Assembly: GCA_947683425.1 (NCBI GenBank)
Contig: CANTUQ010000073.1
Coordinates: forward strand, 16,330,001 to 16,394,000
Direction: 5' to 3'
DNA from: Excoecaria cochinchinensis
Lineage: Eukaryota > Streptophyta > Magnoliopsida > Malpighiales > Euphorbiaceae
DNA: 64,000 nucleotides
Positions 44,540 through 55,823 of this stretch are shown here, one piece after another. Every line of letters begins with the position of its first letter. Positions within the stretch are counted from its first letter, which is position 1. The notes below the pieces were generated by a model. It did not search any database. It had not been told where the DNA came from and saw nothing but the letters and a program-made list of their open reading frames with translations. Position numbers and translations under genes: made by a program.

Positions 44540-47500
44540 ATGATTGCGGAAGAAGTGGGCCGCCGATTTGAAGAATTCGAGGGTAGAATGATGAATATGT
44601 TGACCGCCCTGGCACAGCAGAATGCTCCGCAGAATCCTCCTCCTCCTGTGAGACAGAATGAGCCAGAAGAAGAAAGGGTTGAAAAATGAGAAGAGCCTGT
44701 TAGGCCACCTCCAGTAGAGTTAAGGTCAGTAGCCTCGGGAGAGCAGAGAAGAAGGCCTATGCTGAGAATTGATGACGATAGAGATATCGAGGATGATAGG
44801 ATGAGCATTGCGTCTGAGAAGGGGAAGGCACCTCAAGCTGATGAGTTTATTCTGAAAAAGATGGAAGAGAGGTTTGAAGCCATGGCCCGTATGATAGGCA
44901 GAGCTCATGGGATGAACCCAGAGGATAAAGAGTTGGACGGAGAGGACCCGATCCCTTACAACTTCAAAATGCCAGATGTGTCGAAGTTTGACGGTACTTC
45001 TGACCCGACCGCTCATGTGAAGCAATATTCTCTGGTCATGAAGGGGACAACGTTGTCCAAGATGCAGAAAGTATAATACTTTTGTCTGAGTCTGACCTCT
45101 CATGCCATCGACTGGTATCATGGCCTTGACCGCCGCACTAAAGAAGATTGGGATCTGCTCACTGAGGAGTTTTTGAAGCAGTATGACTGTAATACCAGGA
45201 TGGAGGTGACTCTAAAAGATCTTGAACTGCTCCAGCAGAAGGCCGGAGAATCTTTCCATGATTATCTCACCTGATGGCGGAACCGAGTAATGGAGATACG
45301 GAGGAAGCCTGACACCCAAGACCAGATTCGCTTGTTTATCAAGAACGCAAGCCCGTACTTGAAAGATGGGTTGAAGATGAAGGGGTTGAAGGACTGGGAA
45401 TCTCTCAAAGATATAGCCATCGAAGCAGAGGGTGAGTTCTTGGCTCGAAAAGCTAACAACGATAATTTTGCCAAAAGGGCTAACCCCGGTCAAGGAACCA
45501 GTAGGCCAACAGGTCCCAATAATGGCACTAGAAGAACGGGTGAAGTGTCTGTTACCGAGGTGACCACCCAGAGGAAGTTTTCAAACTTGGGGAGACCATT
45601 ATCTTGGGTCTTAAGAAGGTTAATGAAGGAGGGAAAATTGCACCCTCTGGCTCCTAGGCCAGCTTTGACGCAAGGGAAGCCTGGACACAAAGATAATGAA
45701 TTCTGTGCATTCCACCAGCACTCAGGCCACATCACAGATAAGTGCAAAGCGCTCCGGCACTCTATCCAAGACTTGATTGATAGCAAGCAAATTTCTGACC
45801 CTGAAAAGAGGGAAACTGAGAAGAAGCCCAGTTATAATACCGTACCACCACCCGTGTTTATGATCGGATCTAGCCTGCCAGAGTGGTACGTGCTACAAGA
45901 TCTATATGGGAGCGAGAAGTTTGCCGCTATTTTTTCCGAGGATAGAAAGGAGAAGGCAGTTGTGGCGACCCTTAATTGCTGGTCTAGCAGTGAGAGCGGT
46001 GGAGAAGCCGAGGAAGAAGGGGAAATGAACTTTGATTTGTAGAGGTCCGATGGGGACGAAGAAGAGATAGGGGCTGTGACAAGGAGTGGAAGAGTGGTCC
46101 CTGAGATTATAAGACTACCCGAGCCAGTGCAGCCATCAGCAGAGAAAGAGCCAGAGGAGAATCAGATTGTCAGACTATTGAAGAAAACTGCAGCTCAAAT
46201 ATCCATCTGGGATCTGTTCAGACAATCCCCCTCTCATAGGCAGAAGGTAGTAGAGGCTTTGGTTGAGGCCACGGTCACCACCACAATTTCCCCATCAGAA
46301 CTTTTAGATCTAATTAAGGGAGGGTCCGAGGAGAGATTGGTCTTTTATGACGCCGACCTACCGGTCGAAGGCCGTAATCATAACAGACCCCTGTACATCA
46401 AAGCACAGATTAACGACAAGCACACTGCGTGCGTTATGGTAGACGATGGGTCTTCTATCAATGTGTGCCCCCTGATAGCTCTGCAAGCTTTTGGTCTAAA
46501 CAAGGATATGCTCAGTGGATCAGATCTGACTATCACATCCTATGATAATTTGAGGAGGCAAGCCTCGGGAACTTTTAAGACTCTGGTCAAGACAGGACCT
46601 ATTGAAGTGGAGGTAGAATTTGTAGTTCTGCCCATCTTTGCTAACTTCTCAGCTCTACTTGGGAGACCCTGGTTTCACAAGTTAGGTGGAGTGCCATCCA
46701 CACTGCATCAGATGATAAAGTTCCCACACGAGGGGGAGGTGGTGACTATCAAAATGGGTAGGGAGAACCAAGTTTCAGTGCTGGAAATAGCTAATCAGCC
46801 ATTTAGCTGCTTCCATGTGTCCATGATAAGGGAAGAGTGCGGGTCAGTGGATAGCCCAGCTGTGGTTAATATGTTAAAGAAGATGCGCTATCTCCCCGGG
46901 GCTGGTTTGGGCAAAAACTCTCAGGGGTTGCAAACAGCGATCACCACTCGAGGTCAGAAGAACCAAAAAGGTCTAGGGTACAGAGGTGGTTTCGGCAGGA
47001 AGAAGGCGGCGGATAAGATCCCCCACATTTCAGAGAGCTTCGTACCAGCATCCTCAGTTTGTGCTTATACTGGCGAAGATGAACCGCAGTGGGTGAAGGG
47101 GAGAATTGTCCCTGGGTTCGAGATCTTTAATGATGTATTTGACTGGAGAGTCGGGTTTGTCAAGACTACTGAAGACTTCTGGGATGAGGAGGTCATGACT
47201 CAGGGTATCACTTGGGACAGATGCGAGCCTGAAGAGGTTGTTATCGAAAAGATGATAGCTGCCAGGCTGAAAGGGAAAGAGAAGATGGTAGAATCAAAAC
47301 TGAAAATGGGGGATTTGAAGATTTCTTCCGACATGCCTGAGGGGCCTCTGCTGAATCAAGAAGCTAGTGATCAAGCTGCAATGGCATCAACCTCGGGAGT
47401 GGCAGAAGAAGACTATAGCTTAGACTGTCTTTTTATTCCAGAACTCTTTTATGATGTAAATGACAATTATAATATTATTAATAAGGCAAACAATTTCTCT

Positions 47501-50500
47501 TACTTGTGCGATGTTTCTAATGATTTCAATATGCATGAACATGATCATATTCCATCAATTTTTGACATTGATTCCACTGATACAACGCCTTTTAATCTTA
47601 GAACCTCGGAAAATCCGAGAGAAATTCTAATAGCATCAAATATAACTCCTGAGGAGAGAAAAAATTTTGAGAGAATAATAAGAAAACATGAAAAAGTCTT
47701 TGCCTGGACCTATGAGGACATGCCAGGAATTGGCCGGGATGTGGCAGAACATGCTATCCCGACTTATCCGGATTACAAGCCTGTGAAACAGAAGTTGAGA
47801 ACGCTCAGACCAGAATGGGCAGACAAGGTCAAGGAGGAAATTCGTCAGCAGATCGAAGCCAAGTTCCTTGTTGAGGTGCAGTATCCTACATTGCTTGCAA
47901 ATGTAGTCCCTGTAGCGAAGAAGAATGGGAAGGTCAGGGTGTGTGTGGATTATCGAGATCTGAACAAAGCTTGCCCTAAAGATGATTTTCCACTACCCCA
48001 TATCGATGTGTTGATAGACAGCGCCGCCAATTGCGCGATGTATAGCTTTGGAGATGGATATGTGGGGTACAACCAGATCCTGAACAAAATAGCTAACCGG
48101 GTTAAAACCGCTTTCATCACAGAATGGGGAACCTACGCCTACCGAGTCATGCCTTTTGGCCTAAAGAATGCGGCGGCAACATACCAGAGGATGGCAACCA
48201 AGATTCTGAGTGACTTGATCCATAAAGAGGTAGAAGTGTATGTCGATGACATGATGGTCAAATCAGCCACCCGAGAGGGACACTTTGAAGCTCTAGAGAA
48301 GTTCTTCACCAGGATTGACACCCCAAGAAGTGCATTTTTGGAGTGACTTCAGGAAAGCTATTGGGACATGTCGTCAGCCAGAGGGGAATAGAAATTGACC
48401 CGGACAAGGTGAAAGCCATCAAAGAGATGCCTGTGCCGCAAAAAGAGAAGGATGTAAGGAGTTTCCTGGGCAAGCTGCAGTATGTCAGCAGATTCATTAC
48501 CAAGCTCACTTCGATATGCGAGCCTATTTTTAAGCTGCTTAGAAAGAATCAACCTGTGGTTTGGAACGAAGAATGCCAGAAAGCCTTTGACAGCATCAGG
48601 GAATACCTGTTGAATCCGCCAGTGCTAAGGCCGCCGCAACCGATCAAACCGCTTATCCTGTATCTGGCAGTAGAGGACAGTTCAGTGGGCGCCATGATGG
48701 CTCAAGAGGATGAATTTGGGGTGGAGTTTGCAATTTATTACCTCAGCAAGAAGTTCCTAGCTTATGAGATAAAATATGCTGAAGTAGAAAAGATCTGCCT
48801 CGCAGTAATTTGGGCGTCAAAGAAACTGAGACATTACTTCCACTCGTACAAGGTTCAAGCAGTGGCCAAGCAGAATCCGTTAAGATATTTGCAGGAAGCA
48901 CCATCTTTGCTTGGAAAAATGGGGAGGTGGCTGCTCTTGCTACAGGAGTTTGATGTGCAATACATCACCCGTAAGACTATTAAGGGGTGAGCCGTAGCCG
49001 AATTTCTTGCTGAGCATCCTATTCAAGGAGACACTCCCGAGTTCACCTTTCCTGATGAGAGCATAGTCGCGATTTCTGTTCAGGGATGGCAGTTGCACTT
49101 CGACGGGGCAGTAAATAATAGAGGAGCCGGAGTTGGAATAATCTTGACGACCCCAGATAATGCGAAACTTCCCCTCGCTAAGAAGCTGAGGTACAAAGCA
49201 ACCAACAATGAAGCCGAATATGAAGCATGCACCTTCGGATTGGAAGCTTTAGCGGCGTTGGGGGCAAAGAATATAGAAGTCTTTGGTGACTCATCCTTGG
49301 TGATCAACCAGATCCGAGGTGAGTGGGCTGTAAAAGAAGAACGACTGGTCCCCTACGTTGAATATTTGAAAGAGGTATGTGGGCAGTTTAAGACTTGCAC
49401 TTTCCACTTTGTGCCAAGAGATGAAAAACGTCTGGCTGATGCGTTGGCGACCTTAGTGTCAATGTGGGATAACCCCGAAGGAGTGGCTATGAAGCCAGTG
49501 CTAATTTCGAGTTCTGATAAGCCCAGTTTTGAAACCAAGCCTGTGATGGAAGTAGAGGTGGCGGATGGGAAACCATGGTACTTCGACGTCATGAATTACT
49601 TGGAAAACAAAAAATTTCCAGAAGAAGCTACTGAAAAAGACCAGAGGATGATCCGTAAGCTATCTACTCAGTTCATATCCTTGGAAGGGGTGTTGTACAA
49701 AAGACAGTCGGACGGGATTCAGCTCAGGTGCTTGAATGAAAAAGAAGCCCGCAAAGTGATGGAGGAAACCCATGCAGGTGTCTGTGGGGCCCACATGAAT
49801 GGTTTGACCTTAGCCAAGAAGATCATGAGACAAGGTTTCTATTGGCTTACAATAGACAATGATTGCTCAAAATATGTTAAGCAATGCCAGTTATGCCAAC
49901 AATACGCAGACTTGAGACACCTGCCAGTATCAGAGCTACATAACCTGACATCACCTTGGCCTTTCGCTGCTTGGGGGATAGATATCATCGGAGAGATTCG
50001 CCCTACGGCATCCAATGGGCACAGGTACATCATAGTTGCAATTGATTATTTTACCAAATGGCTAGAGGCGGAATCCTTCAAAAAGATTGACGCGAGGGAC
50101 ATGGCCAAGTTCATAGAGAGGAATTTGATCTGCAGATATGGCCTCCCTCATCACATAGTGTCTGATAATGGGGTGCAGTTCATGGGAGAAACCAGGAAGC
50201 TCCTCGAGAAGTATGGCGTCGAGCATCATAAATCCTCTCCCTACCGGCCACAAGCGAATGGAGCAGTAGAAGCCGCAAATAAGAATATGAAGAAAATCCT
50301 GTCCAAGATGGTCCAAACCTACAAAGACTGGGCCGAAAGGTTACCCTTTGCCCTGTGGGGATATAGAACAACGGTGAGGACGTCTATAGGCGCTACACCT
50401 TTTTCCTTGGTATACAGAACAGAAGTAGTATTGCCAGTTGAGATAGAGCTCAAATCACTGAGGGTGGTCATGGAAGCCCAAATCCCAGAGGCCGAATGGG

Positions 50501-50820
50501 CGCAGCAGAGGCTACAGCACTTGAACTTACTAGATGAGAGTAGGCTAAAAGCTTATTATCATAATTAGATTTACCAGAAGAGATTGGCAAGAACTTTCGG
50601 AAAGAAGGTGAGAAAGCATCCGCTGAAAGAAGGGGACTTGGTGTTCAAGCAGATGAGGCCAGGCATACCAGATATTAGAGGGAAATTCAGACCCACCTGG
50701 GAAGGGCCGTATATCCTTAAGAAACTGCTGTCCAAGGGAGCTGCGATCTTGTCGGATAGTGATGGGAATGAATTCAAAGAAACGATCAATGTCGACAGAC
50801 TCAAAAGGTTCCACGACTAA
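44540..50820 (+). pseudogene. element A gag-protease-RT-RNase H-aRNase H-integrase polyprotein, six stops and one frameshift
   Basis: One frame runs from ATG 44540 to a deletion near 48318, then a second frame to TAA 50820. Gag: capsid core (WYHGLDRRTKEDWDLLTEEF) and a Cys/His knuckle (CAFHQHSGHITDKC). Protease: CVMVDDGSSINVC (about 46435). RT: VCVDYRDLNKACPKDDFPLP, MPFGLKNAAATYQRM and catalytic YVDDMMV (about 48240). RNase H: about 48600-48980. A second, archaeal-type RNase H: HFDGAVNNRGAGVG, NNEAEYEA, GDSSLVINQ (49080-49470), a hallmark of Tat. Integrase: HHCC zinc finger (49770-49910) and D, D, E in AIDYFTKW, SDNGVQF, GAVEAANK; C-terminal domain to 50820. Stops at 44687, 45074, 45272, 46040, 48988 and 50566 all fit C-to-T or G-to-A changes. 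A 19-bp deletion relative to C breaks the RT near 48318. Confidence 0.95.
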
Positions 50821-51208
50821 AGACCAAAATAAAAAGAAGAGAATAAAATGCCCTGCAAGTCGAAAACCGAAAAAAGGCGGCTGTGCTAAAATTGGGCGCC
50901 TCGACAGGGTGAAAACCGAAAAAAGGCATCCTGTGCAAAAATTAGAGGCATGAGAGAAAATGTCCAATCGTGAAAACCCGAGAGGGCCGATTGGTAACAG
51001 GAGTTGATGCTGTTAAAATTTGGTTTCATGTATTAACAGTGCGTAAGCGGTTGAGTAAATGTCAAAACTGATAATGTATGTTGAAACTATATGAAAACGT
51101 ACACAAATTCCTGAAATGGAATGAATATTATTCTTTTCATTTTTGTCATTTTCTAGTTCTGCATTAAAAAGAAATGTAGCACCAAAAGAAATACATATAT
51201 AGGATAAG
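50821..51208 (+). other. element A spacer after pol
   Basis: Contains a short duplicated phrase (GGTGAAAACCGAAAAAAGGC-like, about 50862 and 50909) shared with C (58620-58710). Otherwise AT-rich and noncoding. Confidence 0.6.
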
Positions 51209-51360
51209 CTAAGTCCTGCTGCTGCTCTCGTCGACCAGATGCTTGAGCCCTCGAGTCCTGTTATCAGATGCTGGACTAAGGATCCACTTTTTGTACTCGT
51301 TAGTCGAAGACACAGAATGATTACCGAACCTCGGGATAACAGTCTTCACTGGTAGTTTGC
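51209..51360 (-). pseudogene. element A remnant of the antisense extra gene (3' end only)
   Basis: On the minus strand it reads the last ~50 codons of the antisense gene seen whole in C at 57045-58286: PVKTVIPRFGNHSV, then a segment absent from C, ending SPASDNRTRGLKHL...SSSRT and TAG (51211-51209). Everything upstream is deleted in A, and at about 51358 the sequence jumps into the sense extra ORF. Confidence 0.75.
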
Positions 51361-52562
51361 CATGTGGATGCCGCAGCGGCAGTACAGATGGGGATGATCT
51401 CCCCGATATCAGGGCAGGCAGAGGCCTACAGGGTGTTGACCATTCATGAGACCAGGCGGATGTTCACACTCCCACCCTTGGGTGCAGATCTAGACCACCC
51501 GGAGCACCCGGAGGAGCAGCCTCCATAGCCCGAGCCTCAGCCAGAGCATCAGCCTCCTCAGCCACAGACTGTGCCACCACCACAGCAGCAGGAGCAGCCC
51601 AGGACTCCCTCGGACTTCGACTTCGAGTTCACGATGGACGACCTCTTCGCCGCTTCACCGGCATCCAGAGCGCCGACTCCAGCCCCATCACCGAGTGCCA
51701 GGGTACAGAGGTCTATCCACGGGCCCTCCGAGAGATACCACCCGTACTCCCGAGGCGACCTAGGGGCATCCATCTCCTCGGCACCACCGCCGGGGCCAGC
51801 ACCGCAGCAGCCTGCGCAGCCCGACTTCTCTCAGCTCCTCACTTCCATGTTCACGGCCTTAGAGCAACGGCAGGATGAGAGGGACAGAGCTATTCATGAG
51901 AGGCTAGACCACCAGCAGGCTGCCATTCAGGAGCAGTCCCAGTCGGTGGAGCGCTTAGCTCAGGAGCAGGCCGGCAACATCGGGCATACGACTCGGGAGC
52001 AGGCTTGGGCCTTGGATGTTTTCAGGGATGAGCAGGCTCGGGTCCTAGAGGCCTTCAGAGGTGAGGAGATGAGGCTGATTGAGCAAATTGCTCAGGGGCA
52101 GAGGGAGCTTAGGCAGCAGCTCGCTCATGATTTGAGGACGTCACAGGACCAGGCGTCTCAGAGGGTTGACATGACCCTACAGATGATCAACGAGTCACTC
52201 GACTCTCTGAGATCCCGCATCCAGGCGATAGAGGGGATCCTCCCACCTCTGTCTCAGACCATGAGAGAGTTCAGAGAGCAGACGAAGCAGAGCCTGGAGC
52301 AGAGGAGAAAGGCCGCCAGCGAGCAGACCATTCAGTTGAGCCAAGCCTTTAAGAAGTTAGGAGACAAGGTTTCTGAGACCTTAGGGTTTATGAGCACCTG
52401 TACCCAGCCCTTCTTGGATGGCTACGCTCAGATCCGGTTCAGGCGGGCCCATGATCACGAGGCAGGACCCTCCACGGCTTAGCCAGCTCCACCTCCACCT
52501 CCGCCAGGGACCGTGCACATATCAGATGACGAGGATCCCGATGAGCCCTCCGACTACACACC
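51361..52562 (+). pseudogene. element A sense extra ORF, 5'-truncated
   Basis: Homologous to the C-terminal half of C's sense ORF (40970-39760). It opens with AAAAVQMGMISPISGQAEAYRVL, then a stop (TAG about 51527) and a Pro/Gln-rich linker. The longest open part, 51571-52482, covers FEFTMDDLFAASPASRAPTP, QPDFSQLLTSMFTALEQR and a long Gln/Glu/Arg-rich coiled coil ending DGYAQIRFRRAHD. After a CAG-to-TAG-type stop at 52480 the frame runs on to the acidic tail at about 52567. The N-terminal half is missing through an internal deletion. No catalytic motif is visible; the coiled coil suggests self-assembly or a scaffold role, which is inference. Confidence 0.75.
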
Positions 52563-52567
52563 TCTCT

Positions 52568-52999
52568 GATCTTCAGGGAGTTATTTTTGTATCTGTTGTA
52601 CATTTTCATTTTGTATATGCACTGTACAAAAATGACGTTTCTAGTGAAAACTTTTGCTTCATTATTGCATGATCATTCGATTGTTAATTGTTTAATCACA
52701 TCACAGAAAGTGCATGTTCTCATATTTACTTATATGTCAATAAAAAATGACAATATAACAAAAACGAAACAAAAATGATGAATAACAACTCAAATAAGAA
52801 AAGATGAAAAATGAAACATGGCATAGCAAATAGAGCAAGATCACGCCATCAATAGACAGGTTAAAAGATGAACACTCAAACATGAACTAACAAAATCTTT
52901 CATCACGCAGGTACAGAGAAATACCGATCTGAACATAGACATCGATTAAAAAGATCCCTTTTGGGACAAGGAACCCGGCGGGGTCTCCTCCTCTTCAAA
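52568..52999 (+). other. element A spacer before the tandem repeats
   Basis: AT-rich noncoding sequence, nothing recognised. Confidence 0.5.
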
Positions 53000-53362
53000 T
53001 CGAGGTTGTAGCCAAAGCACGCTGCATCTCACAGATCGAAGCTGTGGTCAAAGAGTGCCGCACTTCACAGATCGAGGTTATAGCCAAAGCACGCTGCATC
53101 TCATAGATCGAAGCTGTGGTCAAAGAGTGCCGCACTTCACCAAATCGATGTTGTAGCCAAAGCACGCTGCATCTCACAGATCGAAGCTGTGGTCAAAGAG
53201 TGCCGCACTTCACCAGATCGAGGTTGTAGCCAAAGCACGCTGCATCTCACAGATCGAAGCTGTGGTCAAAGAGTGCCGCACTTCACCAAATCGAGGTTGT
53301 AGCCAAAGCATGCTGCATCTCACAGATCGAGGTTGTAGCCAAAGCATGCTACATCTCACCCA
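53000..53362 (+). repeat. ten 36-bp tandem repeats upstream of the A PPT
   Basis: Two alternating unit types: TCGAGGTTGTAGCCAAAGCA... and TCGAAGCTGTGGTCAAAGAG..., each about 36-37 bp, starting at 53000, 53036, 53072, 53108, 53145, 53181, 53218, 53254, 53291 and 53327. The counterpart in C (38880-39350) is diverged. Confidence 0.93.
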
Positions 53363-53530
53363 CACCTACAAGTCGAGACGAGATTGGTAGGGGTATCTTC
53401 GTATCACCGAACAGACCGAGACAAGGTCTTCCCGGCAAAAGGAGCGGAAGGTAAGAGCCGTCACAGGTACGCTTCCTTTCTGACCTTTCTCTGAGTTTTG
53501 GCTTATCTAGGCGCTTGTGCACTAGTTGCT

Positions 53531-53547
53531 CCAAAACTGGGGGCAAC
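53531..53547 (+). promoter_or_regulatory. polypurine tract of element A
   Basis: CCAAAACTGGGGGCAAC immediately before the 3' LTR, identical to that of element C. Confidence 0.9.
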
Positions 53548-55608
53548 TGTAAGCAGCGTGTCCCGGAGCGGTCCGGATCAGAGGTTACCCTATGATGAAA
53601 TCAGTATCCGAGCCTGTATAAATAGTTGGATTTGGGGGTTTTAGTCCCGTGTTCCGCGAGAAGCGAATCTTTTTACCTTTCATAGGCAGAGGGGGAGAAA
53701 ACAGAGGTTTTTTCGAGTCAAAAAGCCTTTTTTCCTCCATAGACGGCCAGCCCGTCTGTGAAGTCAGCCCGTCGCTTGGGGTCACCGACGGCTTGTGGTA
53801 TTTTTCGACGCCCGTCGGAAAGTCACCGCCTCTGTCAGAACGCCGCCTGGTTTCCTGGAGCACGCAACCTTTCTGACGCCCGTCGGTGGATGTAGCAGGG
53901 CCGTCGGATGAATCCTTGTGTCAGAAGGATTCTTTCGACGCCCGCCTCTATACACCGACGCCCTTCGGTCGTGTCTGGCTTATAAAAGCTCCGGATTTTC
54001 AATAGAAAAGGGTTCCAAAAATTTCAAAAGGGGGAAACTCTGCCGAAATTCAAGCAAATTTTCTCTCTCCTCCAACAAAACACATTTATAAAGGAAATCT
54101 ATTTAATTAAGGATCAAATCAATCAAAAAGGAACTAAAAATAATTAGTTTTCTTTAGATTTCGATTCCAAAATCAATATTTTGAAGGGTTAAAGGAGAAA
54201 TAGTCCATTTTTCTTTCTTTTATCCTTCATTTTTGCTTCTCGTGGAACGCGCGGGGCTCTAATCAACACAAGAATTTCACTCAAAGCGATTATCTGAGGG
54301 TAAATATTCCGGATTCCTTCTCCATACCATTCCATATTTATTCTTTATTTGTTAATTCTTCCAATTTTGCCATTTTTTTTATTTTGACTCTCAGTACTTG
54401 ATTTTATTGTAAAAATCTCTTTTTGGCCTTAAAAGGAGTTTTTTCCCTTTCTATTTTTTCGGAGACAGTGGTGACCGACGGGTCATCTCCATCACCGACG
54501 CCCGTCGGTCACCTCACCTACAAATGCCCTCTTTTTGAGTGACAGACGGACATGTCGGTCATCTTGACTGATGCCCATCGGTCACCTAAAAGAGGCCGTC
54601 GGTGGGTTCTGTCTCTCCCCTTTTAAGTCATTTTCTATCTTTTCCAAGTCCTTTTGGCTCCCCATATGTGGATTTTATGTATATTGACATTTTTTAACTT
54701 TCTATGAGTGTATATTGATTTCTCTTGGACTACCACAAGCTTGAGCGGCTATCTACCATATTCGGAGGATTCCGTCCGGTTCAGTTTCCTAACCCTCTCG
54801 TTTTTTTCCTTTATTTGTTATTCATTGATTATTTCATGTATATGGATATCCCCTTTTCATATCTCGTTAATGTATAAAAATGATCGAATGATTTTATACT
54901 TAAATAAAAATGAGGTTTGTATAAAATGCAAAAGGGGTCAAAGCCCTATTTTTTTTATCCAATAAAATCATCATAAACAAAAATCTCCAATTTTAATAAT
55001 GATGCATGCGAGGACCAAAGTCCTCAAAATAAGCAATGCCCCGATTTATGCATGATTCGCACATTTATGAAAGGGAGTTGTATTTCGCTCCTTGTATTAT
55101 TGTAATTTATCGCTTTCATTATCTATCTGATCATTTATCATTTTCAAAATGTGAATAAATGCGCCTTTTAATCAACTGCATCGTGTGGAGAGAGAGCGAA
55201 TCAATGATATTAAAATTTGATCATAAAAATAGCCGAGGTAGAAATAGATGAGAAATCCCGGACCCAGCTCTGGTCTTTGGGCTCAAAGAGGCTAGAGGTT
55301 TACCCTCCAAGACACCTCTTTGTGCCACGAGACTTTAGCGCTAATCCTTGGCTCCTTAGGGCGAGAGGTTTACCTTCAAAGACCCCTCTGGCTGGCCCAA
55401 AATGGATACCAAGCGCAGTCTTAGGCTCTCTGAGGCGAGAGTAACCTTTCCAATGTTCTATTGGGTGGCGACTCCATGATACCTCCTTGTTGCCAAACAT
55501 AGACGCACTTGCGATTTATCGCAAGCTGTCAACGGACCCACAAATGCCCCCGATAGCCCACGTGTCGGCGGTCGAATGGGCGGCCGCGGGGATCTAGTGC
55601 GCGTCACA
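53548..55608 (+). repeat. 3' LTR of element A
   Basis: TGTAAGCAGCGTG to GCGCGTCACA, 2061 bp, the same length as the 5' LTR. TATAAAA at 53981-53987; palindrome clusters at 53739-53972 and 54472-54606. Scattered substitutions against the 5' LTR are mostly transitions. Confidence 0.97.
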
Positions 55609-55613
55609 GCGGG

Positions 55614-55823
55614 GTCAAGGAACTCTATCCATTCGGCGCCCTCAACAAGCATGTCGACCTCCGGGGCCATCCCTAGGGCCTCTAGGAACGGCCGGGACAC
55701 GAAGCGGCTAGCCCGAATCTCCACCTGAGCTAGCGCTCTATATCTCTGAGCTGACTTATCGCCCATCCAATCCGGAACCACGACCTCGGGCTGGGCCTGT
55801 GGTGCTCTGCGTCTAGGAGGCAT
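55614..55823 (-). pseudogene. element C sense extra ORF, N-terminal part
   Basis: Starts MPPRRRAPQAQPEVV at 55823 and runs through RYRALAQVEIRASRFVSRPFLEALGM to EGAEWIEFLDPA, where element A is inserted. The frame resumes at 41522. A basic N-terminus followed by a helical, plant-transposon-protein-like domain fits the extra ORFs of Tat elements. The ATG follows a pyrimidine-rich acceptor-like TTTGGCAG|G, so the ORF might be reached by splicing. The intact N-terminus contrasts with the damage in the C-terminal half. Confidence 0.75.

Larger units (their letters stand above)
41523..55608 (+). mobile_element. Element A: complete Tat-lineage LTR retrotransposon, 14,086 bp
   Basis: Two LTRs of exactly 2061 bp (41523-43583, 53548-55608), PBS at 43585, PPT at 53531 and perfect TSD GCGGG (41518-41522, 55609-55613). 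It lies in the sense extra ORF of element C; the C reading frame resumes across the duplication. The LTRs differ by only a few percent by eye, so the insertion is fairly recent. Gag-pol spans 44540-50820. Compared with C, about 3.2 kb between pol and the 3' LTR is missing. Its lesions are six in-frame stops and one 19-bp deletion, so this copy is non-autonomous. Confidence 0.97.

Noticed and set aside
46040..46042. Programmed stop between gag and protease, as known in some retroelements
   Set aside because: A has TAG in place of a TGG codon, while C has TGA at a different codon (63520). Independent mutations fit better than a conserved recoding site.
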